In this document: piece by piece, positions 1-8,044 of the stretch
Numbering within the stretch: position 1 is the first letter of the stretch
Layout: each line of letters opens with the position of its first letter
Virus record (IMG/VR): IMGVR_UViG_3300042924_001078
Location: 1 to 30,942 of that record
Strand: one strand, 5' to 3'
DNA from: a virus
Length of the DNA stretch: 30,942 nucleotides
The notes under the pieces: model-generated
Told to the model about the DNA's origin: nothing
Databases searched by the model: none
The model's input: only the letters and a program-made list of their open reading frames with translations
Program-made: the position numbers and the translations under genes

Positions 1-61
1 AAGCATCAAGGAACACACGGGCTACTTTACGGGTTACGTTACTACTGAGATTGTTAGCCAT
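1..61 (-). CDS. Major capsid (coat) protein, N-terminal fragment
   Basis: Only the first 20 codons are in the window; the gene runs off the left edge. The peptide begins MANNLSSNVTRKVARVFLDA, which I associate with coat proteins of P22-like podoviruses, and the position directly after a scaffold gene is the standard place for coat. The start is supported by an AGGTG Shine-Dalgarno 6 nt upstream that overlaps the scaffold stop codon (71-73), so translation of coat is probably coupled to scaffold. Identity rests on synteny and a short N-terminus, so it is likely but not proven. Confidence 0.7.
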   Translation of the reverse strand, partial: MANNLSSNVTRKVARVFLDA

Positions 62-70
62 TTAATTCAC

Positions 71-907
71 CTATTCAAATGTTGCTCCCTTCGGCCCTTT
101 CGGTTTGACCTGGACGCCAGATGGCATAGGTCGTCGAACGGGATCAGGAGCGTTAGTGTATTTGGGTTTCAGGGCAACAGCTTTTGACTTGATCAACGTA
201 GCAATCCTAACTGCGGCCATCGTTGGGTGTAGGTGTCTCAGTGCGTCCAATTCAGTGACGTTCTGGGACAGATACTTGGTGATCAGTGGGCCGTGATCAT
301 CCTCAAGGATGTACTGCACCAGCGAATCATCAATTCCAAACTGACCTACAATCGAGCCTGCTGCTTGAAGCTCCTCTGCCTTGACGCCAAGGGTTTTCGC
401 CCTCTGCGCGTAGCTCTGAACCTTCTCGACCAGAATCTCCTGCTGCTTTTGCTCTGCCTCCTGAGCCAGTCGCGCCTGCTGATGATTCAGCATTTGCATC
501 TGGGTGTCATAGGCAGAAGCGGCTATAATTGCCTGCTCCCTGTGCATGATCTGTCGCCTGTATTCCTCATCGGATAAAGCGAACGGGTCAGGCAGAGCTG
601 GCACTTGTGGCCGCGACCGAGTTTGTGGCTGCTCAAGCTCTTCTAGCCGCTTTCGGAGTTGTTCAGCTTCGCGCTCTTTTTCACGGAGCTTGAACACCTT
701 CTTTCCTATTGCGTCATCGAAGACCTTTTGCTGCGCCTCGGTGAAGATCGGTTTATCGTGAGTCTCCCCACTATCCTCTGACGATTCGGAATCATCCTCG
801 CCCTCTGGTTCAAGGTCGGGCTGATCTTCAGCCTCCTGCGTCTCAATTGGCTCCTGATTTTCGTCGTCGGGAGTATCATCAAAATCATAGTCTGCTGGTT
901 GCGTCAT
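71..907 (-). CDS. Capsid scaffolding protein
   Basis: This 278-residue protein is very acidic at the N-terminus (about residues 1-55, rich in D/E/Q). A long charged helical segment follows (about 60-90, KVFKLREKEREAEQLRKRLE), then further Gln/Glu-rich helix (about 120-165) and a basic Pro/Lys-rich C-terminus. Acidic, coiled and basic-tailed architecture directly before coat is typical of podoviral scaffolds, whose basic C-terminus binds coat during procapsid assembly. The open frame continues 27 codons further upstream, but the MTQPADY start is preferred because AAGGG lies 8 nt before it and the upstream residues do not look like scaffold. Function is inferred from composition and position. 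Confidence 0.82.
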   Translation of the reverse strand: MTQPADYDFDDTPDDENQEPIETQEAEDQPDLEPEGEDDSESSEDSGETHDKPIFTEAQQKVFDDAIGKKVFKLREKEREAEQLRKRLEELEQPQTRSRPQVPALPDPFALSDEEYRRQIMHREQAIIAASAYDTQMQMLNHQQARLAQEAEQKQQEILVEKVQSYAQRAKTLGVKAEELQAAGSIVGQFGIDDSLVQYILEDDHGPLITKYLSQNVTELDALRHLHPTMAAVRIATLIKSKAVALKPKYTNAPDPVRRPMPSGVQVKPKGPKGATFE

Positions 908-1004
908 AGTGTTTGCCCTTATAGGTGAGATGCCCAGAATGGTCTGGTGGCCTGTATACAGTGTATCGCTGTTGGTCAAGATGCACAACAGTTGGCGAGA
1001 TTCG

Positions 1005-1844
1005 CTAATCAGGTCTTCGCTTTGACATATCCAGAGTGCCTTCTAGTGGGCTGGGGGCGGCAGAGGCTGGCGCTGGAGAATCCATAAGCGAAAGTGCTTC
1101 TGCTCCTCGCTGCCTTATTCCAGAGCCATAGAATTGGTTGTTTATGGCTGACGCAGCTTCGTCCTCGTCAGCTCTGAGCAGGGTTGCATATGCAATTTCC
1201 ATGTCATCAAAGCCAGCTCCTTTGAGCAGATCATATTCTGCAATATCTATATCAACTGCTGGCAAATTTTGGTTTCTTGAAATAGCAATAGATGCCCTGT
1301 TGTGGCCGTCTAAAATATCCCTTCTGCCATTATTATAAATGGTAACAATGGGCTGAATTTCCTCCCCGCTATCAAACAGCTCAGACGCTTGCTCTAGTCT
1401 ATTCTGCTCTGATTCTCTAAAGAAGAGGCTGTTTGGGTCTAAACTTGTTCTACTTCCAGCAGATATTGTTGGCGCATCCCTTAACGCTCCACGCACAGCC
1501 TTACTCGCAGCATCCCCAACCACCGGCAGCATCCCCAGCATGGTCGCACCGCCCAGCATCGCAGCAGTGCCGTAGTTGCCGCCCCTTGCTGCTTGCACCG
1601 TGTCAGCCACTCCCACAGCGTCACCAATACCCGGCGCGAAGTCCACAGCACCTGTGAGCAGATCAGCCATGCCAGCCCTGTATCGCTGCGTAGGAGTGCC
1701 GCCCATCTCTCGGCCTCCTATAAGCTCGTTGATGCCCGATCGCAACGTATCCCTGAATGCAGGGTTGAACGGGTTGTAGGAGCGCACAAACGGCTCTGCT
1801 GACTGCGTTGGTATCTGTCTGAGTGCCGATTGTGGCGTAGGCAT
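1005..1844 (-). CDS. Late cargo-like protein with ParB/Srx-like domain
   Basis: This 279-residue protein lies between portal and scaffold and appears to have two parts. Residues about 55-122 form a Gly/Ala-rich hydrophobic module (DFAPGIGDAVGVAD at 68-81, LPVVGD at 106-111). It resembles the pre-toxin segments that precede toxin domains in polymorphic toxins. Residues about 162-202 contain the ParB/sulfiredoxin-like signature, a strand, then ILDGHNRASIA (177-187), then a strand; DGHNR would be the nucleotide or phosphate-binding motif. Its N-terminus (MPTPQSALRQ) matches that of the next upstream late gene (MPQSALRALD), so the two share a leader module. The start has GAGG 6 nt upstream. A nuclease or phosphotransfer activity and delivery into the host with phage DNA are inferences; an assembly role is also possible. 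Confidence 0.6.
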   Translation of the reverse strand: MPTPQSALRQIPTQSAEPFVRSYNPFNPAFRDTLRSGINELIGGREMGGTPTQRYRAGMADLLTGAVDFAPGIGDAVGVADTVQAARGGNYGTAAMLGGATMLGMLPVVGDAASKAVRGALRDAPTISAGSRTSLDPNSLFFRESEQNRLEQASELFDSGEEIQPIVTIYNNGRRDILDGHNRASIAISRNQNLPAVDIDIAEYDLLKGAGFDDMEIAYATLLRADEDEAASAINNQFYGSGIRQRGAEALSLMDSPAPASAAPSPLEGTLDMSKRRPD

Positions 1845-1874
1845 GGCTTACCTCAAATATGCATTGTTAATTTG

Positions 1875-1883
1875 TGCTATAAT
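1875..1883 (+). promoter_or_regulatory. Extended -10 promoter for the inserted small gene
   Basis: TGCTATAAT is a perfect extended -10 element (TGn followed by TATAAT at 1878-1883) pointing rightward, against the surrounding late operon. The hexamer at the -35 distance (1855-1860) is poor, as is common for extended -10 promoters. The predicted start (about 1889-1890) coincides with the ATG at 1890, so the message would be leaderless or nearly so. Confidence 0.6.
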
Positions 1884-1889
1884 CACGGC

Positions 1890-2075
1890 ATGAAAAAAAT
1901 TAAAGTCATACCTATTACCGACCACGCAATGTGGGTTGAAGTTATTACTGCTGATCCCGCATCTTGGGACGTAGGCACCCTCCGCGCACACCTTGATATT
2001 GAAGGTGTCACAGGCAAGGCTCAAGAGCGCCTGGTCAAGGTAAGATTAGCCCTAGACGAACCATCTCGTCGATAG
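1890..2075 (+). CDS. Small independently transcribed protein (moron-like)
   Basis: This 61-residue protein, beginning MKKIKVIPITDHAMWVEV, is encoded against the late operon in the gap between two late genes and overlaps the 3' end of the upstream one (2035-2075). I do not recognise its family. A beta-rich N-terminal half (KIKVIPI, MWVEVIT) is followed by a probable helical C-terminal half. The perfect extended -10 seven nucleotides before the ATG, and the lack of any Shine-Dalgarno, argue for a leaderless message made independently of the phage cascade by host RNA polymerase. This is the hallmark of a moron gene. No clear terminator follows; a short GTGT/ACAC hairpin at about 2077-2093 is too weak to call. 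It could act as host modulator, immunity factor or antisense brake on its neighbour; none is shown by sequence. Confidence 0.6.
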   Translation: MKKIKVIPITDHAMWVEVITADPASWDVGTLRAHLDIEGVTGKAQERLVKVRLALDEPSRR

Positions 2076-3489
2076 TGTCTCTTGTAAACACTCCCTGTCC
2101 TCCAGCCTTTAGCGTTGCCTGTATTGATGATCCAGCGCCACCGCCAGCTCCAAAGTCGCCAAAGTCATAACCCTGAAGTGCGCTTTTGGCTGCGCCTATA
2201 CTTCTGCTGTCTCCTGATAGCAGAGCAGCGTCTAGATTCTGCTTTGCAATATCGGCTCGCCTAGTCATCTCATCGTAGAAGTTGACCTCTCCAAGCTGCC
2301 TAGTTCCAATTGATGGGTCCAGATTCAGAATGTTGAAGCCTTCAGATGATGCCCCAAGCGGCCTTCCGAATTTTGCTGCCGCATATGCAGGATGCGAGCT
2401 GTCACCAAATACTTTCGTTCCTTTAGCGTAAAAGTCGGGGTTCATCAGATAAAAGGAATTAACCGCCCCCCACGGCGCATCCATTTGCTGCGGATCAGTA
2501 ACGATGGCTCTGATCTGCGATATGCTTAATGCGCCCGCATCTCTGAATTCGTCTAGCGCGTACAGAACATCCTTGCGCCTGCCGCCAATGGACTTTAGGT
2601 ATTGCGGATTCGCATTATCAATACCGGGCCAATCTGGTATTGGCTCGTACTTTTTCCCTTTTCCCGACCGAATTCTAAGGTCTAGGGCTTGCTTGTCTGC
2701 GCTACTCAACACCTGCTGTGCGTAAGGGACAGCAATGTCTGCTGACTGCGTTGCGAAGTCAGAACTAGAACCAGGGATCATTCCGTGAGGAACAAACACA
2801 ACGCCATCCTTTCTTGGGCTTTTTTCTAGCGCAAGCTCTGCCCTGTTAAGCTGGCCGGCAACCGCTGTCTCCGCAGAAGAAAACGCATGGCCTTTGCCTA
2901 GCTGCTCGTCTTGAAATCCCCAGAAAGTGCCGCCTCTCATTTCAGAGCTTACTGGCACCCCATCGACTGAATTGACAACATCTAATCCCGATCTGCTGGT
3001 ATCTGTAATCCCTGTGTAATACCCTCGATCAATCAAGTCTTCAGCCTTAGCAATAGGAACTTGTCTAAGGGCTGGCTCGCTGAACTCTACAGCCATTGAG
3101 TTGACAGAATTTGCATCTCCAACCCTTGAGAGTATTGGCGAATCTCTGGTCACCTGTGGTATTGGCCCTGCGCCAACCTGCCTAGTCCCCGCAGCATCCC
3201 TGATCGCCTTGGCTCCAGCCGCGCCAGTTATCCAAGGCAACACGCCAACTCCCGACAACAGGTAGTTTGGCAATGTCCTTTCTTCAGGATAGGCAGCGTA
3301 CATAGCAGCGTCAGCAGCCAATCCAGTGAGATCGCCAGCAATCGGAACGGCAGACATTGGCAGAGAGGCAGCGCCAAGAATGTCAGCAGCAGTCTGGCCC
3401 CTAGTTCTGGGCACTCGCGCAGGTGCTGGCCCTTGGCCTATGCCCATCATGTAGGCTTGGTCTAATGCTCTGAGTGCTGACTGTGGCAT
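2035..3489 (-). CDS. Large late cargo-like protein with polyvalent-protein-type domain
   Basis: This 484-residue protein begins MPQSALRALDQAY, where GGAG lies 8 nt upstream; 17 further open codons upstream lack a ribosome site. Residues about 30-115 form an Ala/Gly-rich hydrophobic module (VPIAGDLTGLAADAAMYAA, then LLSGVGVLPWITGAAGAKAI) similar in style to the next late gene. From about residue 240 the pattern WPGID, helix with KDVLYALDEFRD, then IRAIVTDPQQMD resembles a domain I recall from phage large polyvalent proteins (Iyer and colleagues), which are thought to enter the host with the genome. The C-terminus is Gly-rich. The stop falls 37 nt inside the convergent small plus-strand gene. 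No catalytic residues can be assigned; function is unknown and virion delivery is inferred. Confidence 0.6.
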   Translation of the reverse strand: MPQSALRALDQAYMMGIGQGPAPARVPRTRGQTAADILGAASLPMSAVPIAGDLTGLAADAAMYAAYPEERTLPNYLLSGVGVLPWITGAAGAKAIRDAAGTRQVGAGPIPQVTRDSPILSRVGDANSVNSMAVEFSEPALRQVPIAKAEDLIDRGYYTGITDTSRSGLDVVNSVDGVPVSSEMRGGTFWGFQDEQLGKGHAFSSAETAVAGQLNRAELALEKSPRKDGVVFVPHGMIPGSSSDFATQSADIAVPYAQQVLSSADKQALDLRIRSGKGKKYEPIPDWPGIDNANPQYLKSIGGRRKDVLYALDEFRDAGALSISQIRAIVTDPQQMDAPWGAVNSFYLMNPDFYAKGTKVFGDSSHPAYAAAKFGRPLGASSEGFNILNLDPSIGTRQLGEVNFYDEMTRRADIAKQNLDAALLSGDSRSIGAAKSALQGYDFGDFGAGGGAGSSIQATLKAGGQGVFTRDTIDEMVRLGLILP

Positions 3490-3491
3490 GA

Positions 3492-3878
3492 TTAATACTC
3501 CTCGGCCTCTTCCTGTTCTCTGGCCTCCCACGCCTGACACACTCGCAGGTTATGGCAGACGAACTCAAACTTCTCGCAGTAGCCTCGACCACCGCCATCA
3601 GCGTCATAGTCATCTTCTGGGACTACTTCCATCATCTCCAGCTTCTCAGGTGAATTGTTGAAGTATTCGCAGTTGCCACACATCTGCCTGCGAGCCTCTA
3701 CTGGCTTTACGCTCCAAGCCTTCGCCATCATGCGATAGTAGTCAGTGTTGTCGCTGGTGGTCTCTTCAGGGCCGAACTTCCAGTTCTCGATGACGTTGGC
3801 GCGATTGTCTCGGTTAGTCTTCGCAGTGAACGGCTCTTCCTGCTGGATGATAATGGTCATGCCTTCGAGTGGATTCAT
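3492..3878 (-). CDS. Cys-rich protein, HiPIP-like or zinc-binding
   Basis: This 128-residue protein starts in an ATGA overlap with the portal stop, with AGGGG 8 nt upstream. The C-terminal half holds five cysteines: C67-x2-C70 in CGNCEYF, C101 in GYCEKF, C108, and C114 in RVCQAW. The order CxxC, GxC, CxAW recalls high-potential iron-sulfur proteins, which bind a 4Fe-4S cluster. A structural zinc site is the main alternative. The N-terminal part carries TDYYRMMAKAW and the C-terminus is Glu-rich. Such Cys-rich proteins occur beside portal genes in some environmental podoviruses (recalled, not searched). Its role in the particle or the cell is not known. Confidence 0.6.
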   Translation of the reverse strand: MNPLEGMTIIIQQEEPFTAKTNRDNRANVIENWKFGPEETTSDNTDYYRMMAKAWSVKPVEARRQMCGNCEYFNNSPEKLEMMEVVPEDDYDADGGGRGYCEKFEFVCHNLRVCQAWEAREQEEAEEY

Positions 3879-6007
3879 ATCTGGCCCCTGAATGGATTCA
3901 ATGCGCTGGCTATTTTCAATTGGTTGTCGATCTGCTTACCTTGCATATCCACGCCCTCGGATTGGATTCTTGCTCCAGCCTCTTGAGCCTTGATCTGGGT
4001 GTTCATGCGCTGAGTCTGTGCGTTGAACGCATCCAGTTGCTGTTGAGCCTGATCAGCCTGCATCTGCATCTGCACCTTCTGGGCTTCTAGTTGGATTTTA
4101 GCAGTGTCCAACTGGAGCCTCTGAACCTCAACCTGTGCTCTCATCTGCTCTGCTTGGGCCTTCGCCATCTCAGCCTGAGCTAATACCATCGCCGGGTCTT
4201 GCTGCTGCTCCTGACCCTGTGCGCTCTGGGCCATCTGAGCCCTCTCTTCCTCGGTCATTTGGGTCTGTGGGATAAGACCCTGAGCCATCATCTGTAGACG
4301 CTTGCGCTCACCGATCTGGGTAGCCGCACTGGTAGGGATAGCGTTGAGCAGGATGTCACCAGCCATGCCAATGATTGACGGATCGACCTTGGCAATCTCA
4401 ATGATTGTCTCGATGGTCTCCTGCTGACGGTTGCGGAACGATGGTCCAGCTCGACAAGCAACAGAGTATTGGCCCTTAGTCAAATCGTTCAGGGTGATGA
4501 TCTCGCCCGTCTGCTGGTCAATCACAGGCTCGTTGAGTACCTGCATCTCAGTGCTGCCATCCTCGTACAGCAATCTGACTGTGCGCTGGGCATCATAGAC
4601 CTTGGGAATGGCTTTGACCAAGATGTCGCCAGTGGCAGCAATAGCCGCTTCCAGTGCCCTGAAATACTTGATGGTGCCGTTGTCGCCCTTGGCTTGCAGG
4701 CTCTCAATTGCCACGCCTGACTGTAAACCAGGGTTGTCGCCCATGCTCGCAGCGAACATTCCCGCAGTCTGCCCTATGATCTGGCGCATTGACTCGGAGA
4801 TTGTGCGAAGCCCTGGGTTAACTTGCGCTCCACCCTGCTGCATCGGAGCGCCAGGCATCTCAGGATCGACGTTGTAGAACTGGACCGGATCGGAGTTGGT
4901 GTTCAGCGTAGCCAGTGCGTCCTCATGCCCAGCCGCCTGGGTGAGAGTCATCCAATACTTAGCCCTCGGAGCCAGTGCGCCTTCCTCGATCTCGCGTGAC
5001 AAGGAGTAATTCAGGACACGCTGCGGGTCTAATAGCTTCTCGACTACGCCCCAATAGATTGTCTTGTTCTCGACAATCTTGAAGTTGCCGTACAGTGGGA
5101 CTATAGGAATGCGGTCGAAGATGGTCTCTTCCTTCTCTTCCAGCCAATCAGTCTGGTCAAAGAAGCGTGAGCAGACCTTAGTCTTGTAAGCCTTGCGCGT
5201 CCTGACTTCTTCAATGCCCAATGCCGTCAGCTCGTCTCGCACCTTCTTGAAGTCATCGTCAACTGTGTACACGGCACCATTGGTCATCAGAACCAGGTCA
5301 CAGGCCTCCTGTTCGACGTAGAACAACTGCCCTACCACGATAACCTGACCCTTGTCATAGTATGCGTCACCCTCTCTGTCAATCGAGACGGACGCCTGAG
5401 AGCCTTCAGGGTATCGCTTGACGTACTCCTGCACTGACATAGCGTGAAGCAGGAAAGCGTACTGGGCATCAGACTTGTCCTGAAGGTAGGCAGCAGGGTC
5501 AAACCAGACTCGATCAATGAAGTTGGCAACAGGCTCAATCACTAGGTCTTGGTCGAATGATTGCGGGTCAGAATACTTGTGGCTAACCATCCAGCCATCG
5601 TAGCCAGTAGTCACCATGCCTCGACCGGCATTGACGTAGATGTCCTTGGCTCGGCTGATCGACTCGATGTTACGCACCAGGCCATCAATGACCATCGCAG
5701 TCTCTTTAGACGCTGGGCCTGACATTGGCGAGACCTTGATGTCAAAGTCAGCCTGCTCGATCTCAGCAGTCACCTGATCGACAATAGGGTTGACCATGTC
5801 AAACGTGTATCGAGGCTTGCCGACATTGTTCGTCCACCAGTAGGGTTCCCACTGTCCGTCACGTTTGTCGCAGAACAGATGCGCCTCGCGGGCCTTCTCT
5901 CGATTATCGTGGTCAGCCTCTTGTGCTGCCGACATCAGATTCAGCACCGCCTGGTGGTTGTCAAAGTCTATAGCGTAGTCATCACCTGATCCGTACTTAG
6001 CCATCAT
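3875..6007 (-). CDS. Portal protein, P22-like
   Basis: The roughly 710-residue portal forms the dodecameric ring at the capsid vertex through which DNA is packaged and ejected. The N-terminal region (AHLFCDKRDGQWEPYW, then RYTFDMVNPIVDQVTAEIEQ) is characteristic of the P22 gp1 family, and the length fits it. The last quarter (about residues 590-690) is a Gln/Ala-rich helix (MAKAQAEQMRAQVEVQRLQL) comparable to the barrel helix of P22 portal. Three ATGs lie at the start. The one ending at 6007 is preferred: AAAGGA lies 5 nt upstream of it, too close to the first ATG (6013), and it forms a stop/start overlap with terL. It is the third gene of the packaging block. Confidence 0.93.
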   Translation of the reverse strand: MMAKYGSGDDYAIDFDNHQAVLNLMSAAQEADHDNREKAREAHLFCDKRDGQWEPYWWTNNVGKPRYTFDMVNPIVDQVTAEIEQADFDIKVSPMSGPASKETAMVIDGLVRNIESISRAKDIYVNAGRGMVTTGYDGWMVSHKYSDPQSFDQDLVIEPVANFIDRVWFDPAAYLQDKSDAQYAFLLHAMSVQEYVKRYPEGSQASVSIDREGDAYYDKGQVIVVGQLFYVEQEACDLVLMTNGAVYTVDDDFKKVRDELTALGIEEVRTRKAYKTKVCSRFFDQTDWLEEKEETIFDRIPIVPLYGNFKIVENKTIYWGVVEKLLDPQRVLNYSLSREIEEGALAPRAKYWMTLTQAAGHEDALATLNTNSDPVQFYNVDPEMPGAPMQQGGAQVNPGLRTISESMRQIIGQTAGMFAASMGDNPGLQSGVAIESLQAKGDNGTIKYFRALEAAIAATGDILVKAIPKVYDAQRTVRLLYEDGSTEMQVLNEPVIDQQTGEIITLNDLTKGQYSVACRAGPSFRNRQQETIETIIEIAKVDPSIIGMAGDILLNAIPTSAATQIGERKRLQMMAQGLIPQTQMTEEERAQMAQSAQGQEQQQDPAMVLAQAEMAKAQAEQMRAQVEVQRLQLDTAKIQLEAQKVQMQMQADQAQQQLDAFNAQTQRMNTQIKAQEAGARIQSEGVDMQGKQIDNQLKIASALNPFRGQI

Positions 6008-7425
6008 GCCCATCCTTTAAATTTGATCTGCTTGACCGCTCCCAGCTTAGGTTTCGGTCGGTACATTGCCATCATCAGCGCATCAGCCATGTTGGGGCTG
6101 GGTATCTCATACGGCTTCTTCGCCATCTCAATCTTGGACATGATCTGAATCTTGCCAGTGTTAGTACGCTTCAATGGTATTCGGCACACCTCAGAGCGGA
6201 GCTGGTCGATCTTCTCGATCTTGGATGACAAGCTGATCATCTCATCAGGGTTGACGTACTGGCCCTTCGTCACCGCCCGGTAAGTTGCCTCAAACCTGTC
6301 TCTGAGCCTCCAGTAATACTGCGCCCGCTTGTTGGCGAACGTCTCCCGGTTGTTCTTGGCTCGCTGAGTACCGCCGTCAGAGTAGGGTAGCTCTGCATCC
6401 TCTGGCGACTCCGACCCCTTGAACATAACGTAATCAATCTTCTTGTTCTCCAGCGTTGCATCGACCTGGCGCTTGAGACTCACGCCCAGGCCATCACAGT
6501 CCCACACAAAGTAGTCTGCCCTGTCAGCCAGCGCAAGGTCGAGCGCCCAATCCATGCCGTCTGCTGACTCGCCTGTGACCTTCTCGCTGACATTCAATAC
6601 TACGTTGCCATGCCTGACTGCGTAGCCCTTGGAGTCGCCTCCAGTGTCACTGGGATCATGGCTGGCTATGATAGCACCTTCGCCCTTCCAGCCCATCTTC
6701 AGGTGAGAGTCTATCGCAGCCTCAAACCAATCCACCGGGATGATTGTGTCCTCTACTTCGTCGTAGAACTCGCCCAGCCAGATGTGCCGGTAAAGAGCTG
6801 TAGACAGATTGGCCTGGTCATATGCGCGTTCCTGCTCAAGCACTGCCGGGAAGAACGGGTTGTCATTAAAGTTGATCCAGATGATCAGGTGCATATCATC
6901 TTCGTAGAACCCTTCTGACCTGAGAGCCTTCTCAAACGGCTTGATGAACCTCTGGCTGAACGGGTCGGCAATTGATCTTGGGTTGGCCGTCATCCAGATT
7001 TCAGAGTCATCTGATCTGAGCGTAGGCGTCAGAGCCTTCAGAGAGTCTTGGCTGATTGTCTGAGCTTCCTCCACCCAGAACCGCTTGAACCCGTACATCG
7101 ACTTGATGCCTTCCGGGTTTCTCGCCAGCCCCCTGAACTTGAAAGCGTCATCGCCCTTGTACTGAATTGAGTTAGCCTGGACAGTGAACCCTGACAGCTT
7201 CAGCCTTTCGATCTCACCTGACAGCAGCGAGAGAACCGAATCATCCATCGTGATTTGGTACTCTCTGAAGCAGGCTGTCTTGATACCCTTGGTCTGGGCA
7301 TCCATCAGACAGATGTCACCTACCGACTGGCTCTTGCCTGATCCTCTGCCGCCTATAAGGATTTTGAATCGCTTGGGCGTAGTGATCAATGCTCTCAGCT
7401 TTGCCGGCAGCGTCATCTCAGGCAT
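6004..7425 (-). CDS. terL: Terminase large subunit
   Basis: This 473-residue packaging motor has an ATPase domain followed by a nuclease domain. Walker A is GGRGSGKS (25-32), Walker B is FWVEEA (116-121) with the catalytic glutamate E120, and the coupling motif is TANP (146-149). The RNase H-like nuclease has candidate acidic residues at D257 (SHDPSD), D309/D311 (WDCDG) and D448 (NMADAL). It resembles the PBSX/P22-type terminase family (Terminase_3). The start overlaps the end of the small subunit by 8 nt, with GAGG 7 nt upstream. It binds the portal during headful or site-specific packaging; which of these applies cannot be told, though the apparently permuted genome fits headful. Confidence 0.95.
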   Translation of the reverse strand: MPEMTLPAKLRALITTPKRFKILIGGRGSGKSQSVGDICLMDAQTKGIKTACFREYQITMDDSVLSLLSGEIERLKLSGFTVQANSIQYKGDDAFKFRGLARNPEGIKSMYGFKRFWVEEAQTISQDSLKALTPTLRSDDSEIWMTANPRSIADPFSQRFIKPFEKALRSEGFYEDDMHLIIWINFNDNPFFPAVLEQERAYDQANLSTALYRHIWLGEFYDEVEDTIIPVDWFEAAIDSHLKMGWKGEGAIIASHDPSDTGGDSKGYAVRHGNVVLNVSEKVTGESADGMDWALDLALADRADYFVWDCDGLGVSLKRQVDATLENKKIDYVMFKGSESPEDAELPYSDGGTQRAKNNRETFANKRAQYYWRLRDRFEATYRAVTKGQYVNPDEMISLSSKIEKIDQLRSEVCRIPLKRTNTGKIQIMSKIEMAKKPYEIPSPNMADALMMAMYRPKPKLGAVKQIKFKGWA

Positions 7426-7798
7426 TGACTAGCCTCACGGTCCAGTCATGCTCTATCGGACCACCGTTCTCACCCATGTGTTCCTGCTGCACTCGTTCTG
7501 AGTACCCGTGTTTGGTCAGAATCAGCTTGGCAATAGTGGGATTCATCTCGCCTTTTAGACTGCCGTTGAGCAACTTTCTCTCTTGCGCCCTCAAGCATCT
7601 ACCAACAATGTCAGAAAACTCTTGCTTTTCAGGGTCATCGCACCAGTCGTAGATGGTCTCGCGTGAGATACTTAGCTCAATAGCTAGTCCCGCCATTTGG
7701 GGTATAACGTCACCGCACTCGATGTATCCTCCATCCACATAGGCTTTTGCCTTGGATAAGATTTCATCGTTGTACTTAGTCGGTCTGCCGCCTGGCAT
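7418..7798 (-). CDS. terS: Terminase small subunit
   Basis: This 126-residue protein begins MPGGRPTKYNDEILSKAKAYVDGG, typical of the GP3-type DNA-packaging small subunits. An HTH segment (ELSISRETIYDWCDDPEKQEF, about 45-65) should recognise the packaging site. The central helices (FSDIVGRCLRAQERKLLNG) would drive ring assembly. The C-terminal tail likely contacts the large subunit. GAGG lies 8 nt before the ATG. The start overlaps the stop of the preceding small gene by one base (TAATG), and the end overlaps terL, so the three are translationally coupled. Confidence 0.93.
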   Translation of the reverse strand: MPGGRPTKYNDEILSKAKAYVDGGYIECGDVIPQMAGLAIELSISRETIYDWCDDPEKQEFSDIVGRCLRAQERKLLNGSLKGEMNPTIAKLILTKHGYSERVQQEHMGENGGPIEHDWTVRLVNA

Positions 7799-7938
7799 TA
7801 CTCATACCTCGCTGGCTTTGGCTTCTTTGCCATCGACAGAGCAATGGCGATAGCCTGCTTCTGAGGTTTACCTGACTTCATCTCAGCCTTGATGTTGGCC
7901 GACACAGTCTTCTTGCTTGACCCTTTCTTCATTGGCAT
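7798..7938 (-). CDS. Small basic conserved phage protein (DUF6496-like)
   Basis: This 46-residue protein, MPMKKGSSKKTVSANIKAEM followed by KSGKPQKQAIAIALSMAKKP and a short tail, is Lys-rich and helical. The pattern of a basic leader, then N-I-K, then G-x-PQKQA-x-AIAL is a recurrent small phage and metagenome protein that I know as DUF6496; its function is unknown. A near-perfect AGGAGG lies 5 nt before the ATG and the stop shares a base with the terS start. It is the first gene of the late transcription unit. A DNA-binding or packaging-accessory role would fit the charge and position but is not demonstrated. Confidence 0.8.
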   Translation of the reverse strand: MPMKKGSSKKTVSANIKAEMKSGKPQKQAIAIALSMAKKPKPARYE

Positions 7939-7960
7939 AGAGCCTCCTATTGGTTTCTTG

Positions 7961-7990
7961 ATGATACCACAGACGATGAAGCGAGTGAAA
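7961..7990 (-). promoter_or_regulatory. Probable late promoter (extended -10)
   Basis: On the minus strand TGG-TATCAT forms an extended -10 (7961-7969). A weak -35-like TTTCAC lies at 7985-7990 with an 18 bp spacer. It lies 23 bp before the first late gene and after the terminator of the middle operon, where a late promoter is needed. The poor -35 suggests it may need a phage or host activator. Confidence 0.5.
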
Positions 7991-8044
7991 TTGTAGACGA
8001 AATGCGCTTTCTGATCCTTGATCGCGCTATCCAGTCAGCCAAAT

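Noticed and set aside
514-519. TATAAT on the plus strand inside the scaffold gene
   Set aside because: No -35, no extended -10 and no plausible plus-strand gene downstream.
953-979. Possible minus-strand promoter (TTGACC and TATACA) before the scaffold gene
   Set aside because: The spacer is only 15 bp and the -10 matches 4 of 6, inside an operon that needs no extra promoter; too weak to list.
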